A stretch of DNA of 64,000 nt from Archegozetes longisetosus (Eukaryota > Arthropoda > Arachnida > Sarcoptiformes > Trhypochthoniidae): positions 12,421,129 to 12,485,128 of the forward strand of contig JAEMBT020000007.1 in the NCBI GenBank assembly GCA_018873245.2, read 5' to 3'. Numbering within the stretch: the first letter of the stretch is position 1; the number at the start of each line of letters is the position of its first letter. The notes beneath the pieces are model-generated. The model was not told the DNA's origin. It did no database searches and was given only the letters and a program-made list of their open reading frames with translations. This document shows positions 51,592 to 60,769 of the stretch, piece by piece. The translations under genes and the position numbers were made by a program.

Positions 51592-54500
51592 TTAACAAGG
51601 GAAGTGATATTTTAGTTGAATATTATTGTCAACATATGGTTTGGTGAAGCTTTCTGTTAAGGTCTGATTGTGAAAGTTGGTGTCTATTTTGTTAATAGGC
51701 TTAGATGTATTGGAACCAGTAGTCAAATCGATAACGAAGTCATGGTGACTATTATAATCTAATTGATTGGCTTCAACTTTATTTGATGTATTTGGATCAG
51801 TTGAGCTTCTAATATATGTTTGACTTGCGTTCCTATAGTTTGGTTGAGTTTGTTCTAGTTGGTTGACCGTGAAACCTGGTTTTTGCTTAATTATAAGTAA
51901 TTAATTACTATATTATTGTTGATCAGTCTATAAAGTATGGTAGTTGAGAAACTTTATCAAAAGATATAAGTGCTATTATTAGATTACCGGTATTCGAATT
52001 TCTGGTTTTACAGCAGCTTTCAATATGAGAAATGGAAAATCGGGTTTGTTTTGAGTAATTTGTTTCCACGAATGATTTTCTGGAAAGTTTTTTTTTCTGG
52101 GTGGAGATGAAGGTGGACTGAATTGAAATGAAGTGGTCGATTTGTCTGCTAATGATTAGATTGATATGTGATTGTTTTGTATTTGAAATTTGATTTAAGG
52201 AACTTACCTGTTTGCTCTAGTGGTGTAAATTGGGATGCCAGTTGAGTGAGACTTATGTATTGATTCAATGTTTTTGGCATCATTTTTAATTTAATCGGTG
52301 GTGATATTTGTTGATCTGAAGGTCTTGTTAATTGCAAATAAACAGAGATTGGTTCTGTAAGCTGTTGGTTATATTTAGGCGTTAACAATGAGATACCGAT
52401 ATGGCGATAGATGAATACAATGATACCCAAGTCTTGCCAAATTATATTATTTTGCTGATTAATCTGATAGAACCGAATTTGAATATCATCTGTGGCTACG
52501 GATGTTGTGAATAACATTAATTTGGATCCATCGGCTGAGATTTGATTAGTAGAGATATCAATTATGTTTAGTTGATCGCACGACTTTTTATCAAAAATGA
52601 CATCTGAGACAACTGGTTGAAGAGCTATTGTGTAGTGTCCGGTTTGCATGTCTTCTATGAATACTTGAAAGCAAAGCCTAATTGAGTATAAAAATAAGTG
52701 TATGAATATACACGGTCGGAAAAACTGATTTTCCCATAGTCTAGAGCAAAAAATGTGATAGTTAGAGCAAAACCAATTGCATATTCGGGTTCTACGTTAA
52801 AAAGTATATTAATAAAGTTTGTGTGATAAACTTTAACATAACGATTATATCTATATATAAATGCAAGCTCGGTACTTTGCAAGTTTTATGCTTAGCTTAA
52901 AAGGTCTTTCATTTTGAAAGTCAAAGTAAAAGAAAGGTATCATTAATATATAATAATTTTTAATTCACACTAAGGATTTTAAATATATAAAATAATTAAT
53001 TATATACGGTTTAAAGAATCTTTATTACTTTTTATTTATATGATCAAAAAGTTGAAAGTGTCGACGAGCATTTATATATAAATATGAATACTACAGGAGC
53101 GATTCATTCTTGGTATATTACAGAGCGTTATTAACTCACTTTTCAATAATGCTTTAATTTTAGTGTTTCGCCAGAGAATCCCTTATATACACTTGTTATT
53201 AAGTTACCCTCATATCTGACAGTTTTAGTTCCACTTTGTTTCTCAAAAATTCTATATTTAACAAATCAAATTTATAATCAAAATATCTTTTTATAGCCCA
53301 ATAAGCTGTAAACAACAGCTTATTAACTGTGCTTTAAAAAGAGATCAGTTTTCAAGTTTATTTTTTTGGCCTGTGACGAAATAGAACCGACAGCGATTTT
53401 ATATACATATAAATAGTTAATTTGTAACGAATTTTAGTGCTTACGACGCGAATTAATTCGTTAATCACCGGTAAACCAATAGTTGATTTAGCCGGTGGGA
53501 TGAGGGCACAACTTATTATCTACTTTTGGTGGAAGTTTGGGGCAAAAGGGATATCTGATAGAAATTGCTTATCCAGCAATCTTCTATCAGATATGTATAG
53601 CTATTAAAAAAAGAAAAGACAAGTTTTCCCCTACAAAGTCTTTATTGATAATGATTCTAAAATGAATTTACAATAGCCTTATATATATATATAATGACTC
53701 ATAAACAATGCCTTACTAGAGGCCAGTTATTTTGAAACTATGTCGTCAACGATAGAATCAACGATAGTGTTAAAGTAAGAGTCAGAGTAAGAGTCAGAGT
53801 AAGAGTCAGAGTAAGAGTCAAAGTTCGTCACATTCCCCCGTCGTTGAAGGGTTTTGTTCACGGGAAACAAAACGGCGAAGTTGGGAGATGTGAGCTCGTG
53901 AAATCGGCCCATTAGGCTCTTTTGCTACGCCATAAGTAACGGGTGAATGTTTTTCAACGATGATTAGTGGCCCTTCACTGCGTGGTGACGTCTTTATTAA
54001 TGAGGGGTGGTTGTCAGCGAATTTTCTTGTGACTAAGTCGCCGACACTGAATTCGGTTCCTGGATGTTTTGCATCGTGCCGTAACTTCCGACGACGTTGA
54101 GCTAGTTCAGTGCGTTCGATGGCGAGTTTGCGAGCAGCCTCTACATTTATAGCTGTGGACGCGAACCGCGGCGAGTTGTCGACGCCGAACAGAAGGTATG
54201 AAGGCGAAAACCCGGTAATATCATGTGGGGTGTTGTTATAGTGACGCACGACGTCCCGGAGGAGAGTCGACCACTTCCTTTCGGATTGGCAATTAGGGAG
54301 GCACGGGTGAAGTCATTATGGTACCGTTAGCGCGTTCGGTAATGCCATTTGATTCAGGATGATAGCTGGACGTAAGCGAATGGCGGATACGATTGTCTTT
54401 AAGGAATTTTTCGAACTCACGACTTGTAAAATTCTTTGCATTGTCTGTGATAATTCTGCGAAATGGTCGGACAGAGCGGAAGAGATTTAAAAGTACGGTT

Positions 54501-57500
54501 ATAATAGTTGTTGTAGTATTTTTCACTGTCGGAAATGCCCAGACATAGCGGGTGAGATGGTCCACTAAAACCTGAACATACTTGTGTTTGGTATTGTTGG
54601 CTGCGGGTCCGAGAACAATTGAATCTAGACCTACCACCTCAAATGGCTCCAGTACGGGTTCTGGAATCACATATTTACCAGCCGTAGGCTGATGCGAGTG
54701 CTTTGCGAGTTGACATGAACTACAGGATCGGACATGTCGTTTAATGTCTGTAATTACACCGGGCCACCAGTAGTGCGGTGTCACGAGTTTAATAGTCTTG
54801 TTGATACCGGGGTGGCCATGGTTTTCATGAAACGTAGTGAGCAGAGTAGAGCGGAGGGATATCGGAATGACAGCTTTGTGAAGTCCCCGATGTTTGATGG
54901 TTATAACGTTGTGACGAATGACGGGGTGCTTTACAAAAGACATGTCGGCCGATTGCTGCGCTGATGTTATCTGTTCACAGGTTAAATGAAGACAGACTGG
55001 TGCTCGAGATAATGCATCCACATGTTGTTGTGATTTTCCTGCCCGATGAACTATTTGATATGTCTTGCTTGATAATTTAACTGACCAGCGGTAAAGCCTG
55101 CCTGATGGCTTTTGATGGAGAAAAGCCATTTAAGGGCGCTGTGGTCAGTGATGACAGTGAATGGTTTGTCGAGATAGACTTCGAAATGTTCGACAGCTTC
55201 AATGACGGCGAGACACTCTAATTCAGAACTAGTGTAATTAGCTTGCGAGTCATTTAAACTACGAGAGAAGTAAGATATAACATGCTCCAGACCCTGTTCG
55301 TCCTTTTGTACAAGAATAGCAGCGATACCAACACGGGACGCGTCGGTATAAAGGATGCAGGGCTTAGACTGATCAAAAATGGTCAGTACAGGTGTTCTTG
55401 TGAGAGCAGTTCGTAGAGTCTCGAAAGCTTGTTGTTGATGGTGTCCCCAATGGAAAGGTATATTCTTTTCGTCAGCTCTGTCAGTGGTTTTGATATGAGA
55501 CTGAATTTATTGATGAATCTGCGATAATATCCGGCAAGACCAAGAAAACGTCTGACTTCCCGAAGATTCGTAGGAGCTGGAAATTTTGCAACTGCTTCAG
55601 TCTTGGAAGGAGATGGCTTTATGGAGTTGTGGCTAACTAGATGCCCCAAGTACTCAACCTCTGGTTTGATGAAATAACATTTTGAAAGTTTGAGTTTTAT
55701 GTTATTATCTTTAAGGCGCTTGAACACTTCATCTAGAAGGTTGATATGTTCATCAAAAGTAGATGAATATATGATGATGTCGTCGAAATAATTAATCACT
55801 CCGCGGTAAAGTAGTGATCCGAGAACCTTCTGGATAATGCGTTGAAAAGTCGCAGGTGCATTTTTGAGACCAAATGGCATAACGCACCATTCGTAATGAC
55901 CCTCATTCGTGACAAATGCCGTCTTTGGAATGCTTTCCTCGGCCATTTCAATGTGCCAATACCCCATGCGATGTCAAGGGTGGTAAAATACTTGGCACCT
56001 TGAAGTCGATCAAGCACTTCTTGAATGTTCGGCATTGGCATGCGATCATCGATGGTGATTTCATTTAGACGACGATAGTCTACACAAAGACGCTTGGTGC
56101 CATCCTTTTTCGGTACTAATGTGACCGGAAAGGCCCAAGGACTGTCGCTATCCCTAATATGACCCTTCTCCTTAAGGTCGATTATCTGGCGTCGGATTTC
56201 GTCATAATCTGACTGTGGACGCCGATAAGGACGGAGAGAGATGGGTGGATGCGAGACTGTCGATATATGGTGTCTCGCGATTTGGATGCGACCGATGTCT
56301 GTTTCGTGTTGACTAAAGGTTTCTGTATGATTTTGAAGGAGCGCATTAAGAGAGTTGTTTTGCTCCACGTCTAAATGATATGCCACGAATCGATATTTCT
56401 TGGGGGCGCTGCGACGGTAGACTCTTTTATTCTTGATATCGACTTGTAAGTCGAAAGACTCAGCGATATCAAGGCCAATAAGGAGTGGGTACGCGAAGTG
56501 TTCCATGGCATGTAGCGTGACAGATTTGGTTTCATTGTTAATCGTTAAATTTGTTTGAATGCGACCAATGCTTCGTGTAATGCTGTTTATTTGGCGAACA
56601 GGAATGGAAGAACCAGGAATGACTGAAAGGTGTAGAGTTTGTGCAAGCTTATATGATATGATACTGATTGTACTACCAGTATCGATGAAAGCATGCACCG
56701 GAGATGAATTTTGTACAGTAACGGGAATATTGATGAATTTGAAGATTGGTCGCGAATTTAGTTTAAATGAAGGACTACTTCCTCTGGCAGAACCATATTC
56801 GAAGTCTGTGCGCCCGAAGTGTTATGTGTCGTTTTTGGTGAGGGTTTCAAAGACTGAGATCTCGTTTGATAGGGCTGTTGATATTTCCGGTTCGGGCACT
56901 CGTTGTTCCAGTGCCAACTGGTTATGTTTTGCTGCAAGCAGAAACGACATGGCGTTGGAGGACGAGAACATCTTGCTTCGGTGGCGGAATAAACCTTATT
57001 TGGTTTCAATTGCTTGTACCTCGGATATTCGGATTTTTGGTGTGACTCCAGCTGTAAAGCTACTTCAACCCAGGAATTGCTATCCGTAGGACGTGCAGCT
57101 ATGAGTGTCATCTTCCAACTGTGTGGGAGACCCTCAGTGAGTTGTTGTATAATTTCTTTTTCACTGAGTTGTGTTTGGCGAAGGAGACGGATCTTTTCCT
57201 GATAATATGTCTCGATGGTTTCTCCTCTGCGAAGATATCTTCTCTGAGCGTCAAGCAAAGGGGTAGCTGTCGACGTGCCGAAACGTGTTATCATTTTAGC
57301 ACAAACAGTTTCCCACTGTGTGATATCATTTCCAGCAATCTCGTCGCCATACCACTCAAGTGCTACGCCAGACAGGTTGTACATGAGGAGTGAAATACGG
57401 TCAGCTTCGGATCGCCCGTTGGTATGAACTTCGAAAAGCTTGAGCCATGTCTGTACTCGAATTGACTTGTCAACTCCATCAAATTTATAAAATTTTGACT

Positions 57501-60215
57501 TAGTTTCCGATGTCGGAACAGGTGCCGTTGCAGTAGTTGGAACTTGAGCTGTCTTTGATCTTGTTTTAGGTGTAGTCATTTTATTATTTTATTTTAGTTT
57601 TATTTTATTTGTAGAAGTTTGTTTTATTATTTACTTTATTTTATTTTATTATTTTTATCTTATTATTTTTTTTTTATTTTATTATTTTTTTATTTATTTA
57701 TTTATACAATAGCTATATGGTTTTAGTTTTTTAAATATTGGTAGGTTTGGTTTGGGGATAATGATGGCAGTGGTAATAATGAACGTTCCCCAATAGCTTC
57801 TCTTTTTGCGGCTTCCAAGAGATGAATAGAAGTGTTAGCTCTTTCAGTCCCTTTTGCAAGAAGTGTTCTTGATATGTGACGGAGAGTGGTCTCTGAACGT
57901 TCTTCGAATGATGTGCGAGATTGTTTGTCACAAATTTCTACGGATTCTTTACTTGCTTGACGAGCAAGTCGTAAGCCTTCGTCCAAACTTTGTTTGGCTC
58001 GACGCTTAGCTCGTGCTGATTGTTGTAAGAGTTGTCTCTGTTTGACTGGATCCGGAAGACCGTTAATGCTGAGACGTAGCGAGTGTTGTCTGATGTTCTT
58101 TTTTCTCAGTAGACGCTTCTTCTGGTTTCTTGTAAGCGTTGTTACTGCTTGTGATGTGGATGAAACATGGTACAAATTTGAAACAGAAGGTGAATCCGAA
58201 ACTGATGTTGAAGTTTGAAGACTCTGTAGAAATTCGGTGGTAATTGATTTCCCAGGCGTTAATGGCAATTCAGTTTCGTCATCTGTGGTTTCGCGGGGAG
58301 GTGTCGTTGGAATTATGGACATGAGATGATAATTGAAGATTTCAGGCGAACTGAATTTGTCAACAATACGGGAAGTCAATTTAAATTGATGATGTGGGCG
58401 TAGACGATAATAAGTCGTGAAGATGTCTGATGGATGATATCCTACCGACTGCGCCAAGTGTAACGAATTTTAGTGCTTACGACGCGAATTAATTCGTTAA
58501 TCACCGGTAAACCAATAGTTGATTTAGCCGGTGGGATGAGGGCACAACTTATTATCTACTTTTGGTGGAAGTTTGGGGCAAAAGGGATATCTGATAGAAA
58601 TTGCTTATCCAGCAATCTTCTATCAGATATGTATAGCTATTAAAAAAAGAAAAGACAAGTTTTCCCTACAAAGTCTTTATTGATAATGATTCTAAAATGA
58701 ATTTACAATAGCCTTATATATATATATAATGACTCATAAACAATGCCTTACTAGAGGCCAGTTATTTTGAAACTATGTCGTCAACGATAGAATCAACGAT
58801 AGTGTTAAAGTAAGAGTCAGAGTAAGAGTCAGAGTAAGAGTCAGAGTAAGAGTCAAAGTTCGTCACAAATTAAAGTTTATTTAAAACTAGTTGTACATAA
58901 CTTTATACTTACCCTTTAATCAAGGCAGTCATGTGTACTTCGCCAACTCAGAGCTACTTTTCAACCTATTGGTTGAAAATTAGGAGTTTTTTGACATTAG
59001 AGTCATTTTTCTCTCATTTTATGATATAAAAACGAGTGGTTTTCTACTAATCGGTCTCTCACTCTTAACAGTTGTAATTCAAATTTCACTTTAGAAAGTT
59101 TTAAAATAAATGTTTAAGAACGAGACAAGTATAAAGTGTTGAGGGATTGAGAAAAGTGAGTTATATTTTGGCTATCGAAGACAACGAAATCGTTCTTGTC
59201 TTCAATTGCAAATAACAGGCCTGTTGGATTTAAACATCGGGAACAAAGTTAATAATAAACATTAGTAAATAATTTTTAAATGTGCTTTTTAGCATAGAAT
59301 TGATTTTTCTCTAGCTATCATAGTTTTTGTTCCAGACTACTACAAAATCATTTTTACTGACCCTTTGCATAAGAATCTTATATAGAAAAGAACTAGGTTT
59401 GTGACTAGTAAGCAATAGTTTGGAAAAAGATAATCACTGACCTGACAGCACTTAAATTGATTTGAAATGAAGAAGATTTGATGTGTTCGAAACCGCACTC
59501 AAACGGATCAATTTGAAGTGTTTGTCTTCGTTTAAGACGTGCTCTTATATCGTTTCTTTTGGCACATTGAATACCCATAGAAGGAAAAGTTACGATCATA
59601 TCTTTATTGTCGATAATGGTTTTGCAGATACCGTTACTACAACGCTCTCCAACTAAATTATGAGGATGTTGACGGTATGGAAAGTCTTTAGTTACACACG
59701 AAACTATGACTAAAGCACTGCCAACATAATTGATTACCTTTATTTAAAGATTGAATTGAAATTTGAAAGTTTTAAATGATAGTTTTATGGCCTTCAAGTA
59801 AAGTTAAGTGAAGGTAATATGAAAAAGTTGTTCAAATTGATTGAGCTATTTGATGCTCAATATTGAATAAATTATGAATTAAAGTGAAGCTAAATTCAGT
59901 GAATGGATATGTTTGGATCTTTAGCTTTTGGTTAATGAAATGAAAGACAATTTTGGTTAAAAATAGTGTCAAACAACTAATAGAAAGAGTAAGTACAGAG
60001 TTAATAAGATTAAGACTTTGATTATTGGATAGAAATAGTGGATTTATTACCTGAATAGCAGGATATGTTGGGGTATCTGGCGTGGAATTGACACCCGGTA
60101 TAGAACCAGCAGATCTTCCTTCGCATTCATATCGAAAACGGGCGCCGCCTCTGGCTGGCTGTTCAATGATTGTCACTTTCGGCATCTGAGAAACAGTATC
60201 GTTGCTGTGAGACAT
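51592..60215 (-). CDS. Rel/NF-kB family transcription factor
   Basis: DNA-binding factor of the NF-kB pathway (immunity, development). Minus-strand exons 60215-60051, 59737-59442, 52677-52208, 52148-51988 and 51885-51592 join in phase to 461 aa. Exon 1 carries the DNA-recognition loop ([26 protein letters not shown]). Exon 2 carries [29 protein letters not shown] and [10 protein letters not shown]. Exon 3 ends the first Rel subdomain ([10 protein letters not shown]), then the IPT dimerisation domain with [22 protein letters not shown] and [10 protein letters not shown]. Exons 4-5 encode a Pro/Ser/Asn-rich tail ending KYHFPC. Only a weak basic patch (PPRKKN) could be a nuclear signal; no ankyrin repeats follow, so it is Dorsal/c-Rel-like in layout but short. 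Intron 2 (52678-59441) is 6.8 kb because it contains an LTR retrotransposon. Confidence 0.9.
53423..53832 (-). repeat. 3' LTR (element sense)
   Basis: 410 bp, starting TGTAACG and ending CGTCACA on the plus strand. It differs from the other LTR by a single base in a C-run at 53628-53631. On the element strand it contains AATAAA (53641-53646) as poly(A) signal and a TATATATATATA run near 53680-53695. A 12-bp tandem repeat (AGAGTAAGAGTC type) occupies 53775-53820. Confidence 0.97.
53818..56760 (-). pseudogene. Retrotransposon pol (protease, RT, RNase H, integrase), frame-broken
   Basis: Read from 56760 downward. Protease active site [11 protein letters not shown] near 56690. RT N-part with [18 protein letters not shown] to about 55970; RT middle 55967 to about 55470 with [14 protein letters not shown] and the catalytic YFDD. 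RNase H segment about 55470-55125 ([13 protein letters not shown]). RNase H end plus integrase 55129 to about 54300, with the HHCC zinc knuckle ([16 protein letters not shown]) and core residues D, D (IITDNAKNF) and E (YHPESNG). Integrase C-terminal part 54249-53818. The reading frame changes at about 55967, 55470, 55125 and 54300, always between matching parts of the domains, so the copy is a pseudogene as sequenced. The first three lie in or beside G or A/T homopolymers. Confidence 0.9.
53833..53842 (-). other. Polypurine tract
   Basis: On the element strand the purine run GGGGGAA abuts the 3' LTR directly, where plus-strand priming is expected. It is short for a polypurine tract, but the position is right. 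Confidence 0.7.
56758..57579 (-). CDS. Retrotransposon gag
   Basis: 273 aa from ATG 57579 to TAA 56758. It has a Ty3/gypsy capsid-like core ([55 protein letters not shown]), then one zinc knuckle [18 protein letters not shown], spaced C-x2-C-x8-H-x4-C, wider than the standard CCHC spacing. The tail is basic and Ser/Thr-rich. Intact in this copy. The stop is preceded by the slippery heptamer, so pol would be made as a gag-pol fusion. Confidence 0.9.
   Translation of the reverse strand: MTTPKTRSKTAQVPTTATAPVPTSETKSKFYKFDGVDKSIRVQTWLKLFEVHTNGRSEADRISLLMYNLSGVALEWYGDEIAGNDITQWETVCAKMITRFGTSTATPLLDAQRRYLRRGETIETYYQEKIRLLRQTQLSEKEIIQQLTEGLPHSWKMTLIAARPTDSNSWVEVALQLESHQKSEYPRYKQLKPNKVYSATEARCSRPPTPCRFCLQQNITSWHWNNECPNRKYQQPYQTRSQSLKPSPKTTHNTSGAQTSNMVLPEEVVLHLN
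56761..56767 (-). promoter_or_regulatory. Probable -1 ribosomal frameshift heptamer at gag-pol junction
   Basis: On the element strand TTTAAAC lies in the gag frame as T TTA AAC and is followed directly by the gag stop TAA (56758-56760). The pol frame begins in -1 at the same place and runs on into the protease. This is the X XXY YYZ pattern with the best-known slippery sequence. Confidence 0.75.
57580..57722 (-). other. A-rich spacer between 5' ORF and gag
   Basis: About 140 bp that is almost only A with scattered T on the element strand (AAAATAAAAT-type repeats, seen as T-rich on the plus strand). It separates the 5' ORF stop from the gag start. A simple-sequence expansion, or a leader that lets ribosomes start internally at gag. 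Confidence 0.8.
57723..58322 (-). CDS. Extra 5' ORF of the retrotransposon, function unknown
   Basis: Open on the element strand from the 5' LTR edge to a stop at 57723. The first ATG is at 58322, giving about 199 aa ([18 protein letters not shown]...). The middle is very basic and helix-prone ([36 protein letters not shown]). No retroviral domain is recognised and there is no zinc knuckle. An upstream-of-gag ORF is unusual for Ty3/gypsy elements, which normally start with gag. Possibly a nucleic-acid-binding accessory protein, or the N-terminal part of a split gag. Confidence 0.65.
   Translation of the reverse strand: MSIIPTTPPRETTDDETELPLTPGKSITTEFLQSLQTSTSVSDSPSVSNLYHVSSTSQAVTTLTRNQKKRLLRKKNIRQHSLRLSINGLPDPVKQRQLLQQSARAKRRAKQSLDEGLRLARQASKESVEICDKQSRTSFEERSETTLRHISRTLLAKGTERANTSIHLLEAAKREAIGERSLLPLPSLSPNQTYQYLKN
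58439..58456 (-). other. Primer-binding site complementary to tRNA-Ser
   Basis: On the element strand, two bases inside the 5' LTR, TGGCGCAGTCGGTAGGAT is complementary over 18 nt to ATCCTACCGACTGCGCCA, the 3' end expected of an animal serine tRNA with CCA added. This fixes the element orientation and reverse-transcription primer. Confidence 0.8.
58459..58867 (-). repeat. 5' LTR (element sense)
   Basis: 409 bp, identical to the 3' LTR except for one C missing in a C-run. It carries the same 12-bp AGAGTAAGAGTC-type tandem array (about 58810-58855) and the promoter-like TATATATATATA tract. Its outer end abuts the AATT target duplication. Confidence 0.97.
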
Positions 60216-60769
60216 CGGGTTCGAATGAAGTCTAATTTAGTGGTTTGGATTTTCAACTAGAGCTTTGGACGAACTTGGCTGTTGAGAAGTTTTGTTAAAT
60301 TTGAATGTTCGGTAGGACATTTGAACTGCATTTTGAGGATATTTTTTAGGGAAAAATCCAGATTTCATCTTAACTTTTATTTAAATGGAAAGCTTAAGCA
60401 ATTTTTTCATGTTTCATATTAAAATTGGGAAAATAAATTTTTTTCTATGTTTTTGATATTATTTCCTTTTGTTGTTTAGATAGTTATTGTTAATAATAAA
60501 AATGAGATATATTTTTAGAGCCTCATTTAGCTGGTAAAGGAAAAATTTGCGTGAAAATTTAGATGAAGGAAATTAAGCGAGCCAATCATTAGTTATACTA
60601 ACGATTCGGCTCAATTACTTTGAAAACTAGATTTATACGAACAATACTAGTGAAGACTAAGTGAATTTGAGCAGAAAAAGAAAAATGTTTAGGTTAAGAG
60701 AAGAATATTTATTAATTTTTGTTTTTGACAGTATAAGAGTTGATTATGTTATTATTGGGAAAAATCAAT
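60216..60769. promoter_or_regulatory. Spacer between D-aminoacylase and Rel (same strand)
   Basis: About 550 bp that should contain the Rel promoter and the 3' UTR of the D-aminoacylase gene. AATAAA on the minus strand at 60708-60713 suits the latter. No other feature seen. Confidence 0.4.

Larger units (their letters stand above)
53423..58867 (-). mobile_element. Full-length Ty3/gypsy LTR retrotransposon inside Rel intron 2
   Basis: Two 409-410-bp LTRs (53423-53832, 58459-58867) flank an internal region read on the minus strand, the same strand as the host gene. AATT at 53419-53422 and 58868-58871 is a 4-bp target duplication. LTR ends are TG..CA. Internal order in element sense: serine-tRNA primer site, extra 5' ORF, A-rich spacer, gag, frameshift site, protease, reverse transcriptase, RNase H, integrase, purine tract. 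RT-RNaseH-IN order marks Ty3/gypsy. No envelope-like gene. The pol region is broken by several frame changes, so this copy is probably not autonomous as read. Confidence 0.95.

Noticed and set aside
52655..52882. 75-codon frame upstream of Rel exon 3
   Set aside because: It lies in intron 2; the Rel frame enters exon 3 at the TTAG acceptor at 52678-52679 and the upstream residues do not fit the Rel domain.
53775..53820. CRISPR-like array
   Set aside because: Direct 12-bp repeats without unique spacers, inside an LTR of a eukaryotic retrotransposon.
54734..57579. Plus-strand frames of 76-176 codons across the retrotransposon
   Set aside because: Antisense to gag and integrase, whose motifs are clear on the minus strand.
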